64,000 nt of DNA from Pythium myriotylum (lineage: Eukaryota; Oomycota; Peronosporomycetes; Pythiales; Pythiaceae), in NCBI GenBank assembly GCA_023091665.1, contig JALJCQ010000028.1, positions 620,001 to 684,000 on the forward strand. The letters are read 5' to 3'. The notes below the pieces were generated by a model. The model had not been told where the DNA came from, did no database searches, and worked only from the letters and a program-made list of their open reading frames with translations. The first letter of the stretch is position 1; the number at the start of each line of letters is the position of its first letter. Made by a program: the position numbers and the translations under genes. Positions 15,654 to 24,863 of the stretch are shown piece by piece.

Positions 15654-17087
15654 TCACGCAGCGCGTCCGGGCTTGCTTCGCCGCGCGACTGCGGCCTCGA
15701 GTTCGGCGATGCGCCGCTCTTTTTCTTCCAGTCGTCGCTCCATCTCAGCCAGCTGTGCCGAGTGCTCGACGTCTTTGACTTGAGCTCGCAGTTGGTACGA
15801 CTCGCTCAGCAGCTCCACCTCTCGCTCCAGAGCTGCGACCTTGGACTCGGCCGCAGCCTCGTTGCCTTTGCTGCGCTGCTCGAGCAATTCCATCGAGCAC
15901 TCGAGGTCTTTGATGCGCATCTCGTACTCGTGGGCCTGCTGCGTGAGCTTGAGCTCGAGGTTCTTGGTCTCCGTCTCGAGCAGCAGCGCGTGGACGGCCA
16001 TGCTGCCGTTGTATTTGTCGGCGATCGTGCGCATCATCGTGCGCACGGCCTTGTAGTCGTCGACATCGAGCAGCAGCAGCTCGCGCGCGACGCCGTCTTC
16101 AAAGCGCAGGCTCTGCGGTAGCGAGTGCTTGAGCCGCGTCTCGGCCTCGCTCAGCTTCTCCTCGGGGATGAACACGATCGTGTCGAGCACGCAGCCATCG
16201 CCAAAGGCCGCGCTGTGCTTGTAGAAGCGCTCTTTGACGTTCTCTGAGCGACCGAATTTGTACACTTTCTTGCCGTCTTCGCTCGCGGTCGTGTCGATGA
16301 GGTAGAGGCACGCGATCGCGGTCGGCACGAGCTTGAGGAACGCCTCGAGGAACCGCTTGTCGACGCGGCAGAGCTCGCCGATCATCGCCTGCTTCTGCTC
16401 GCTCGCGTCGCTCACGATCGTCGTCATTTGCGCGTAGAGCCACTTGCGCAAGTCATCGCTCACGGGCGACTGCACGCTGCGTAGCGTATGGAGGACGCCG
16501 GCAAACGTCAAAAAGAGCTCGACACGCAGCGGCGAAACTCGTGCGAGGTGGCTACCGTCACCGTCATGGCGATCCTGCACGTCCTCGCTCGCCAATGTGC
16601 GCCAGACAAAGTCGACGGCTTCCTGGAACGAGCTCTCTTGCTGCCGGACGAGCCGTTCGATGCTCTCAACGCCAAGCACGCGCGCCACGTCGCTCGCTCT
16701 GAAGATCACGCCGTCCATCGCCCGCTCGCCGCGCAGCTCGAGCTCGTGGCGCTTGCCGTCCTTGTCGACAAAGCCTTCGCGCTGCAGCACGGGCGGCGCC
16801 GGCGCGTAGGCGAGCGTCTGGGCCTCGTGGATGATGGCGCCGATGCGAGCCTCGCGGCGCACGAGCCTCGCGTCGTGCTTGGCGCTGTAGCTCGCCTTGG
16901 TCGTGAGCTCGCCGCGCGCGAGCGCCTGCTTGGGCACAAAGAGCACGGCGAGCTGCTCGCGCTCGACGAGGCGCTTGACCGAGCGGCCGTAGCGGCGCGC
17001 GAAAAAGCTCGCGAGCAGCGCGCTCTTGACGAGGCGATCGAGATCCACGAAGGCCTCGCCGCCCGCGAGCACGACAAAGTCCTCCAT
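15654..17087 (-). CDS. BRO-N/MSV199-like plus T5orf172-like protein, resembling large DNA virus genes
   Basis: 477 residues counted from the ATG at 17087; an in-frame ATG at 17150 would add 21 low-complexity residues. Residues about 110-225 look like a BRO-N/MSV199 domain: IFRASDVARVLG, then EAVDFVWRTL and DDLRKWLYAQM. Residues about 258-330 resemble the T5orf172/Mug113 branch of the GIY-YIG fold: CLYLI, then VYKFGRSENVKERFYKH. Residues about 370-465 form a coiled coil. This arrangement is typical of genes of nucleocytoplasmic large DNA viruses and also appears in some protist genomes after transfer. Whether nuclease activity remains is unknown, since the canonical GIY-YIG pair is not clear. 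The codon usage is GC-rich like the neighbours and the frame is intact, which suggests an old, domesticated copy. Confidence 0.7.
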   Translation of the reverse strand: MEDFVVLAGGEAFVDLDRLVKSALLASFFARRYGRSVKRLVEREQLAVLFVPKQALARGELTTKASYSAKHDARLVRREARIGAIIHEAQTLAYAPAPPVLQREGFVDKDGKRHELELRGERAMDGVIFRASDVARVLGVESIERLVRQQESSFQEAVDFVWRTLASEDVQDRHDGDGSHLARVSPLRVELFLTFAGVLHTLRSVQSPVSDDLRKWLYAQMTTIVSDASEQKQAMIGELCRVDKRFLEAFLKLVPTAIACLYLIDTTASEDGKKVYKFGRSENVKERFYKHSAAFGDGCVLDTIVFIPEEKLSEAETRLKHSLPQSLRFEDGVARELLLLDVDDYKAVRTMMRTIADKYNGSMAVHALLLETETKNLELKLTQQAHEYEMRIKDLECSMELLEQRSKGNEAAAESKVAALEREVELLSESYQLRAQVKDVEHSAQLAEMERRLEEKERRIAELEAAVARRSKPGRAA

Positions 17088-17465
17088 GGGCGACGGGGGA
17101 GGGGAAGCCGACAATGGCGATCTTGAACGGATGAAGAGAGCGACCATCACTCTGTGGAGCTCTTCACGAGCTCATTATTGCCGTTGTCACGTGCGACTTG
17201 GTCGGCACGGAATGAACGGAGGTGAAGAGCGAGAGAGTTTATAGATGCGTCGTAGTAGTCGCCAGTGCAATGGCGAGAGCGACGTGACGAGAAGAAGAGA
17301 GAGAGAGAGAGAGAGAGAGCTCGGTCGTCGTCGTGGGGGCGTTGCCATGGTCAGTCGACCAGCGAGAGAGCGACCTCTGTTGTGTGATGCTATCCACCTC
17401 TGCAGGTGGTGCTCGGTCTCCGATCTTCCCACTCCACCCACAGCCCAAGGTCTCTCTCGACAACC
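17088..17465. promoter_or_regulatory. Shared divergent promoter region with GA microsatellite
   Basis: This 378-base gap separates the divergent BRO-like and DEAD-box genes and must contain both promoters. It includes a pure GA-repeat run at about 17297-17319. No other motif stands out. Confidence 0.5.
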
Positions 17466-18893
17466 ATGCTGCGCTCGCTGCGTCGCTCGCCGCTGCTCGC
17501 GAGCTCGCGGCGTCTCGTCTCCGCCTCGTCACATTGCTTCTCGTCTTCTTCTTCCGACAGCTTCGACGCGCTCGGACTGCACGCGTCGCTCGTGGCTGCG
17601 CTGCGGGAGATGGGCGTCGCGCAGCCCACGGCCATCCAGCGCAAGAGCGTGCCGGCCATCCTCGCGCGCAAGGACGTGCTCTGCACGGCGCAGACGGGCA
17701 CGGGCAAGACGCTCGCGTACCTCGTGCCCGTGGTCGAGCAGCTCCTGCGCGACGAGGCAGCGCTCGCGCCCGAGGACAAGGCCAAGAAGCTCGCGGTGAT
17801 CGCGCGACCCCAAGTGCTCGTCGTGCTGCCCAGTCGCGAGCTCGCGGTGCAAGTGGGCGACGTCGCCAAGAAGCTCGCGCACGGCGCCAAGTTCGCGAGC
17901 TGCGTCGTGACCTCGGGCGAGCGCAAGAGCCTCCAGCAGCAGTCGCTCGCGCGCCACGTCGACCTCGTGGTCGGCACGCCCGGGCGGCTCGCCAAGTGCA
18001 TCGCCAAGGGCGACCTCTTTGTCTCGCGCGTGCGCACGGTCGTGCTCGACGAGGCCGACACGCTGCTCGACGCCAAGATGGGCTTCCGCAAGGAGCTCGA
18101 CGACGTGCTCAAGCCCGTGCAGAACAGCGCGGCCAAGCACCAGACGCCGCTGCAGATCGTGCTCGTGGCCGCGACCATCCGCGCGCCGCTCGACACGGTC
18201 GTCAAGAAGAAATTTGGCGACCTGCGACTCGTGAGCGACGACAAGATCCACCAGACGCCCGCGACGCTGCGCGAAGAGTTCATCAAGACGTCTTTCGAGG
18301 GCAAGCACTCGGCGCTGCGCGAGGCGCTCCACCAGCGCCGCGTCAAGAACGCCAAGACCATTGTCTTTTGTCGCACGGCTGCGAGCTGCAACGCCGCCGA
18401 CCACATGCTGCGCGAGCACGGCTTCCAGTCACGCTGTCTCCACGGCGACATGTCCGTGGCGCTGCGCGAGGCCTCGGTCGACGCCTTTGTCCATGACGAC
18501 GACATGAACATCCTCGTGTGCACCGACCTCGCGGCGCGCGGCCTCCACTTTGACGGCGTCAAGCACGTGATCATGTGCGACTTCCCGACGTCCGCGGTCG
18601 ACTACGTGCATCGCGCGGGGCGTGCCGGCCGAGCTGGCGAGCAGGGCTTCGTGACGAGCCTCGTGACCAAGTTCGACGCCGCGCTCGCGCACACGATCGA
18701 GCAGTCCAAGGCCAACGGCAAGACCATCAAGGACTTGCGCTCGGATCTCGAGCGCGTCGTGCCGGCTGAAGAAACGGAGCAGACGACCGCCGAACGCGAG
18801 CAGCGGAGAGCGCCGCGCAAGACGAGTCGAGACCGCGCCATGGCCGGCCACGGCACGAAGCGGCTGCGCAAGCACAAGCTGCGCACGCTGTGA
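17466..18893 (+). CDS. DEAD-box RNA helicase, probably mitochondrial
   Basis: 475 residues, single exon. The start at 17466 opens a typical mitochondrial presequence: Arg/Ser/Leu-rich with no acidic residue in the first 30 (MLRSLRRSPLLASSRRLVSA). An upstream in-frame ATG at 17406 would spoil it. Motifs in order: Q-motif region with PTAIQ, P-loop AQTGTGKT at 75-82, PSRELA, GTPGRL, DEAD at 195-198, motif III as AAT instead of the usual SAT, and HRAGRAGR in the second RecA domain. The tail is strongly basic (RAPRKTSRDR, LRKHKL). It resembles DDX28/RH39-type organelle helicases that act in ribosome assembly; the exact orthologue is not certain. Confidence 0.88.
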   Translation: MLRSLRRSPLLASSRRLVSASSHCFSSSSSDSFDALGLHASLVAALREMGVAQPTAIQRKSVPAILARKDVLCTAQTGTGKTLAYLVPVVEQLLRDEAALAPEDKAKKLAVIARPQVLVVLPSRELAVQVGDVAKKLAHGAKFASCVVTSGERKSLQQQSLARHVDLVVGTPGRLAKCIAKGDLFVSRVRTVVLDEADTLLDAKMGFRKELDDVLKPVQNSAAKHQTPLQIVLVAATIRAPLDTVVKKKFGDLRLVSDDKIHQTPATLREEFIKTSFEGKHSALREALHQRRVKNAKTIVFCRTAASCNAADHMLREHGFQSRCLHGDMSVALREASVDAFVHDDDMNILVCTDLAARGLHFDGVKHVIMCDFPTSAVDYVHRAGRAGRAGEQGFVTSLVTKFDAALAHTIEQSKANGKTIKDLRSDLERVVPAEETEQTTAEREQRRAPRKTSRDRAMAGHGTKRLRKHKLRTL

Positions 18894-20142
18894 ACGCGCG
18901 CGAGACGAATCCATGTACAGTTAGCTAACCGCCAGTCAATCTACATCGCATGAGCATTCCGTTCGTCAAAGGTGATCAGCTGTGGGGAGTGAGCCGTTGA
19001 GAGATTGGGGGCTTTCCGATAGATAGATCGCAATTCTCACATCCATCGATGGATCCATCGCAGCTCAAACTGAGGCCATCGTGGTTGGCGGGGTGAGCCG
19101 CTCGGTGGCGACGTTGATGGCGGTCGTGACTACGCGCGAGAACAGCTCTAGCAAGCTGAAGTACTCACTGACGCCATCATTCGGGATCCTGAGACACACA
19201 CCAAGCAGCACGAGCTCCACTGCCAAGGTCACACGCAACGAGTGGTGAGCTGGCGAGTGAGCAGCGAGACCGACACGGAGCGAATGGAGAAGACCGACAC
19301 CGACAAACGCGACCACAGCGACGCCGACGAAAAGGGCCGATGTCTGCACGTGAGAAGATGCGCTGGTCGCCGTCGCACGCTTCTACTCGCGCATCAAGAT
19401 CGCGACGGGCATCAGAGACGCGGTTAGACGGCCGTGAGCGCCCATGGCATCCATTCCCAGCGTCCTGAAGGTTCAGATTCAGTGATGAGACGCCGCCTTC
19501 CATCGACGCGTGCTGAGGCCTCGACGACGGCGAACAATCGATAGAGACGGAATGAGACCACGATGGCGTGGAGAGACCTCACCGACTTCACGTGGTGCGC
19601 GATATGATCCGAACGCAGCACCAAGCTCGCTTCCTGCACGAAGAGTTTCTTCGCACTCGACGCGACCAGCAACAGCGGCAAAGACGAGTCGGGAGATCGC
19701 GCCAGTCGACGGAGACGCCGCGATCGAGCGGACGCCTCTCGACATTCGCTCGCTGGACACGTCGGCGCGCTGCTTCGCTGCCAGCGGCTCGTTTCAGGCT
19801 CGCGAGACGAGAGCAAGCAGCGCAAACGACGGCAGCATCGTGTCTTCTCTCCCACAAATCAGCTCGTCGCTCGTCGTCGGCTTGTCTGTTCCGCGCCGCC
19901 GACGGCTCGTTCGACGCAGCAGAGCACGGCGAAGAAGACGAGAGGGACGTTGGCGTCGTGGGCGGCGTTGCCGCCGCGGAGAAGCGGCGTCGAATAGACA
20001 GATCGCATCATTATTCCTCCATGTTGCACATGCCTCATTCGTTCTGTTGTCCGGTACTGTGTTCTTAACCGTTAAGTGTTCCCCCACCCATGTTGAAGCG
20101 TCGTGGCGATCGAGCCTTTCTCGCCAGAACGGTTCCAGCGCC
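18894..20142. other. Intergenic block with possible minus-strand gene remains
   Basis: About 1.25 kb between two plus-strand genes. The plus strand shows a long open frame from 19510 that lacks protein-like composition until the IQ/WW start at 20143. On the minus strand, 19065-19343 encodes a plausible hydrophobic protein tail (listed separately), but no complete gene could be assembled. A GAACGGTTC site lies at 20127, in the probable leader of the next gene. Confidence 0.4.
19065..19343 (-). CDS. Possible last exon of a small membrane protein
   Basis: 93 codons ending in TGA at 19065-19067, starting after a CACGTGCAG acceptor-like site. The peptide has two hydrophobic segments (LFVGVAVVAFVGVGLL and VTLAVELVLLGVCL). 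Upstream on the minus strand, an open frame at 19424-19855 contains a reasonable stretch (SDHIAHHVKSVRSLHAIVVSFRLYRLFAVVEA), but its only phase-consistent donor is weak (GTCTAAC). The piece could be the end of a real multi-exon gene, a pseudogene, or chance in GC-rich DNA. No family is recognised. Confidence 0.3.
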   Translation of the reverse strand, partial: TSALFVGVAVVAFVGVGLLHSLRVGLAAHSPAHHSLRVTLAVELVLLGVCLRIPNDGVSEYFSLLELFSRVVTTAINVATERLTPPTTMASV

Positions 20143-22138
20143 ATGCCGCTGCGCCGCGCCGCCAAGCCGGCAGATCGTTCTCGCGGCGGCGGAATGTTCT
20201 ACGCGGCGCCGCGTCCTCCGGGAGTCCACAGAACCGGAACAGTTCCCAAGCCGCGCGCCCGCGAGTCGTCCCTTCCGTTGGCGTCGGCGTCGGCGTTGGC
20301 GTCTCCGCCGACGAACCAGACAGACGATGACGCGCTCGCGTTGGCGTTCGACGAGCTGCTGCGTGTGCAGCGAGCACGCGCCGAGGACGCCAACGCGCTC
20401 GTCTCAGATCTGAGTCACCACCGCGAGCACCGTGGCGTTGAGAAGCTGCTCCGAGGCGCGTCGTACCGCGAGCAGTGGCGCGTGGACCGCGAGAACAATG
20501 TGCTAGAACGGTTCCGCGACCAAGAACCGTTCTGCTCGCCGGAGCAAGAACAGAGAACAGAACGTCTTCGGTCTCAGATCAGGTGAGATCTCATCGAGAC
20601 TTCCACCCATTGAATGTGTCAATGAGCTTCCTGCCCCAACAGACGATCGCTCCATCTCTTCCTCTCAAGCGACGCGCTGGGCGGCGCCAAGGCCAAGCGC
20701 TCGCTTGATCTGCTCCACGCGCAGCAGATGGACCGCCTACTGCGATCCATCGACGCAGAGGACCCGCTTGAGGTCGTGAGAAAGGCGGTCAGCGACGCGC
20801 GTGACAAGTTCCAGCAACTTCTGCTCGGCAGCCGAGACGCCGTCGACCGCCAGCGCCAGAACGACGACGACCACGGCGTCGTGCGCGATGTGACCGAGTC
20901 GGCGGTCCCAGAGATACTGGATTTGTACGAGAACGTCGTGGACGCAAAGGCGAAAGCGCAGCCTGCGAATGCGAAGAAGACAGCGACGCCGCGAGTGTCA
21001 GAGCCCAGCGCTGCGTTCGTGGAGAATCTACACCGTCAGCGAGACGAGGCGGATCGGCGCGCAGCAGAAGGCCTCGCCCAGTCACACTGGCAGAGAGTAT
21101 GCGCCCACCGGATACACAGGGCGTATCGGAGCTTCAGAGCGCGACGGCGGAGATTAGCGAGGCTGGCTGTTCTTGAAGATCGAGCCAAGCACAGAGCGGC
21201 AGTCGTGCTCCAGGTTGAGGACGTGTACCTTGATGGATGAAACGATACGTCTCACATTAGTCGATTGTTGTTGGACAGACTTTGCTGCTTGGAGTCGTTC
21301 GAGGCTATCGACGCAGAAGGAATGCTGTGCTTATGTTGACGCAAAAGAACCAGGCGAGGCGAATCGCGACTTGCTGCTTCTGGAGATGGATCTACCCAGT
21401 GCGATGTGGCTTCTCGGTAATCGCGCCATTGTGGACCAGTCGCCCGCCGGCCGTAAAAGCCGTCACCATGTACGTCCAGTCCAACCCCTTGGATCTGTTC
21501 AGTATGGTCCAACATGGGATCCTTGAAGTGTTCAGAGCCTGTGGAGGCGTCGGTGCGCTGTCCAAGAGGCGCGATTTCGCCGTGCGTTTCGGACACTTCG
21601 CGCCAGGCGGCGACAGCAGCGTCAGTGGAGCGACTGGCGTCGACGGTCTCAGGTAAATGAGATGTATCCATGTCGCAGTCACTTTCGAAAACACCAACGC
21701 ATTCGCTTGTTGTACCTCCAGTTGACAGCAACGATCAGCTTGAAACTGGCCGAGTGGAACTGCCACGTCGCCATCGAGAAGGCACGCGTCGCGCGCGAGC
21801 TCGACTTGGAGCAGCAGCGCTTCGCCTCGGAGTGGGCTCGGTACGCGTCGCGACTAGAAAAAGACGTGCTCAAGGCTCGCCTTTCGCCCGAGTGGATCCC
21901 GCAGCTCGATCCGATCGGCGGCGAGACGTTCTACCTGAACGTGCAGACCGCCACGACCTCGAGCGAGCACCCGAACCGCGTGCTGCTCAGACAGCTTTTA
22001 CGCAAGCAGCGCGTGCGTGCCGAGCAGCTCTACGCCGAGAGACGTCGCCGCCTCGAGCTCTACACGCAGCAGCTCGACCGAGAGAGCGAGGCCTTCGTGG
22101 CGCAGGCGTTCGCGAGGCTGCGAGCCCACGAAACGTGA
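20143..22138 (+). CDS. IQ-motif and WW-domain coiled-coil protein (five exons)
   Basis: My model is exons 20143-20582, 20643-21213, 21279-21416, 21536-21652 and 21722-22138. The introns of 60, 65, 119 and 69 bases are all GT-AG and phase-consistent, giving 560 residues. The 119-base intron removes an in-frame TGA at 21524. At least two calmodulin-binding IQ-like motifs occur: HRIHRAYRSFRARRRR at the end of exon 2, and VVLQTLLLGVVRGYRRRR made across the exon 2/3 junction, which supports that splice. Exon 4 is Arg-rich (RRAFRTLRARRR). Exon 5 carries a WW-like domain at about residues 478-507 (EWIPQLDPIGGETFYLNVQT...HP) flanked by helical, charged sequence. This is a probable adaptor protein; orthologue not recognised. 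The start could also be the ATG at 20194. Confidence 0.7.
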
Positions 22139-22642
22139 CGGGGCGATCCCCACGCCACTCCATGTGGACCGATGGCTTCAGATCTGAACTTCAGTCTCCT
22201 CCCTCGGGTTTTTAAACCCGACATATCCGTGGCATATTCTGGACAAGAGTTTAAAAACAAAAACGGGTTCTCGGGTCGTCCCCCAGACAGACCCGTTTGT
22301 CGACCCGTCGTGGACCCCCAACTCAGCGGCGTGTCGACAACCGAACGTCAGTTCCAATGCGCGAGGTTTTATCTCGTCCAGAACCGTTCTCGCTGAGGTT
22401 TTATGCCAGCTCCTCTCCCAACGTTGGTGTGTTTTGTGCCGCACTATCTATCGGGCAGTATCTATTGCTCGTGTGACCCACTCGCAGCAGAGAGCACGTG
22501 GAGGCGAGCGAGCAGGCGACACGAGCCGACGGCACCGCCCCCCTTTCCAACGCAGGAACCGTTCCCCTCCGGGTCGGAACAATAATCCCTCGCCCCAGAA
22601 CCGTTCCATTCCGCATTCCTACGCCCTAGGTCTACCCGGAGC
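22139..22642. promoter_or_regulatory. Upstream region of the PX gene with three GAACCGTTC sites
   Basis: About 500 bases between two plus-strand genes. Three exact GAACCGTTC strings occur at 22381-22389, 22556-22564 and 22598-22606; the last ends 36 bases before the ATG. This string contains the AACCGTT core preferred by Myb-type proteins. A perfect palindrome (8-base arms TCGGGTTT and AAACCCGA around TT) lies at 22204-22221. The regulatory role is inferred from repetition and position. Confidence 0.45.
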
Positions 22643-24579
22643 ATGTACTCGTCCTACTACGTGCCCAAGGACGGCCGGCAGTCGACCGTGCTCACGGACC
22701 ATGAGGCGCTGCACCGCGACGAGGCGACGCACAAGGCCATGCAGTCGGACGAGAGCGTGCTGCGGCCCATCGACCTCGAGACCATCATGAGCAACAGCAA
22801 GGTCGTCAAGTTCTGGTACCTCCACCGGCCCAAGACCATGGAGTACGTGCACAAGAACGCCACCAAGATCCAGAGCCTCGGGCGCGCCTACGCCGTGCGC
22901 CAGCTCAAGAAGAAGCACGGCATCGAGTACGTCGTGGCGCTCGCGCGCGCCGACGCGCAGAAGAAAGAGGCCGAGTCGCTCGCCGAGCTCTCGGAGGAAG
23001 AGCGCCTCGCCAAGGCGCAGGCCGACGCCGAGTACGACCTGCGCGTCGAAGAGTCGCGACGGCTGCGCCGCGAGCAGATGGAGAAAGAAGAGCGCGAAGA
23101 GATGGAGCTGCGCGCGCGGCTCGCCGAGGAGAAGCGCCTCCGCGACGAGGAAGAGCGGCTCCGGCGCGAGGAAGAAGAGCGCGTCCGACGCGAAGAAGAA
23201 GAGAAGGCGGCCGCGCTCGCCGCAGCGCTCGCGGCCGAGGAAGAAGCGCGCCGGCTCGCCGAGGCCGAGGAGGCCGCGCGGCTCGAGGCCATTCGCCTCG
23301 CCGAGGAAGAAGAAGCCGCGCGGCTCGAAGCGATCCGCATCGCCGAAGAGAAGGAAGCCGCGCGGCTCGAAGCGATCCGCATCGCCGAGGAAGAAGAAGC
23401 CGCGCGCATCCTCGCCGAGCAAGAAGCGCTGCGTCTCGAGCGCGAGCGACAGGAGCAGGAGCGCATCGCCGCCGAGGAAGAGGCCGCGCGCCGCGAGTGG
23501 GAAGAGAAGGAGCGTGTGCGCGCGGCCGCCGAGGCGGCGCGGCAAAAGGCCGCCGAGGAGAAAGAGCGCAAGCGCCTCGCGGCGCTCGAGGCCGAGCGCA
23601 TGGAGAAGTACGAGCAGTCGCTCTCCAAGGACGTGCCCGTGCTCGTGCGCCACCACGGGCCCGGCCGCGTCGTCTCGTACGACAAGGAAGAAGAGTGCTA
23701 CACGGTCAAGATGGAGCAGGCCATGGGCGGGCTGCGCATCACGGTCAAGGCCACGGACGTGAACCTGGACGACGACCGCATTCTGTCGCCGCGCACCAAG
23801 GTCGACACGCCGTTCGGCACGGGCGAGGTCGTCGGACTCGACCCGCACGTCGGCTGCTACGCCATCAACACGGAGATCAACGGCACGGACGGCGACCCGT
23901 TCCTCGCGTTCGTGCAGATCATGGACGTCCACGTCCACGTCGAGGAGCTCGAGGAGCGCGCGATTGTCGAGAACGCTGCCATGCCGAGTACGTGGCTCGC
24001 TGACGTGGAGGGCGATTTGATGTGTGGGGCCGTTGACTGACGCATTCTTGTGTTGCTTTGTTTTTGTAGTCCCGGATGAGATCGGTCTCGTGTCGGCGCG
24101 TATCGTTGACAGCCGCGTCGTGAACAAGACGGGCAAGAAGTTTATCCAGTACAAGCTCGAGATCCGCACGACCAACTACGGCACGGTCTACTGCTGGAAG
24201 CGATACAGCACTTTCCGGTACGGATCCCATCTCTTTTTCCTTTGTTTTATTGCATGTGTGCTCACTGTGTGTTTGTTCCTACAGTTCGCTGTGTGAGCGT
24301 CTCACGAAGGAGGCCGGGTACTCGAAGAAAGAGATCCCGGAGCTGCCCAAGCGCCACATTGCCGGCAACTTTTCGCAGAAGACGATCGGCGAGCGTGCCG
24401 AGAAGCTCAACCTCTTCCTCAACGCCGCCGTCAAGGCCGAGCACTTGCAGTGGGGTATCCGCGTCGACGACCAGATCGCCGTGTACAAGCGCCGTGTCAA
24501 GCGACAGGGTGACCCGCCGTCGACGACCCAGCGCAAGCAAGGCTCGTCGCGTGGCTTCTTCGGCTCGCGTCGGAAATAA
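22643..24579 (+). CDS. IQ / coiled-coil / PX-domain protein (three exons)
   Basis: My model is exons 22643-23987, 24070-24217 and 24285-24579, with introns of 82 and 67 bases, both GT-AG and in phase; 595 residues. An IQ-like motif lies at about 73-88 (ATKIQSLGRAYAVRQL). Residues about 105-325 are one long Glu/Ala/Arg-rich coiled coil containing a 14-residue repeat. Residues about 330-440 hold two SH3-like blocks with G.G.VV patterns (HHGPGRVVSYD and PFGTGEVVGLD). A PX domain fills about 449-565: IVNSRV-type strand, YKLEI, then WKRYSTFR split across intron 2, then the proline-rich LPKRHIAGN. PX domains bind phosphoinositides, commonly PtdIns3P on endosomes, so this is probably a membrane-targeted trafficking or scaffold protein. 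The C-terminus is basic. It lies convergent with the MYND gene. Confidence 0.85.
23270..23395 (+). repeat. Three 42-base coding repeats in the coiled coil
   Basis: Three consecutive 14-residue units of the form EAARLEAIR(L/I)AEE(E/K) are encoded by nearly identical DNA, so this part of the coiled coil grew by tandem duplication. Repeat number probably varies between strains. Confidence 0.8.
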
Positions 24580-24863
24580 GCGATCTCCCACCCTCCCGTT
24601 GCGTCGATAGATATCCATCAAGTCTGAAGAAACACACACCACCGCCATGCACACAGATCTAGTCAGTAGGTAGTAGTAGTAGACAAAAGGGGCCGGCGCA
24701 AGTCTCTCGTGGAGTGAACACGAGTCCACGGCTTGGCTTTCCCCTCGTAATATCAACTCTCCAATACCAAAAAAAAACAAGTGAGAAAAGATGAGAGAGA
24801 GAGAGAAGCGTTCGATGGACATTGAGGAGCTCATAGAGTCACTACTGGCTGCCGGAGGGGCTT

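Noticed and set aside
19510..20142. Upstream open frame of the IQ/WW gene as extra coding sequence
   Set aside because: Composition is random Arg/Ser-rich and no consistent start or motif is seen; taken as leader or intergenic.
22619..24175. 518-codon minus-strand frame opposite the PX gene
   Set aside because: It is the mirror of the Glu/Ala/Arg coiled-coil codons (Leu/Phe-rich), with no independent homology.
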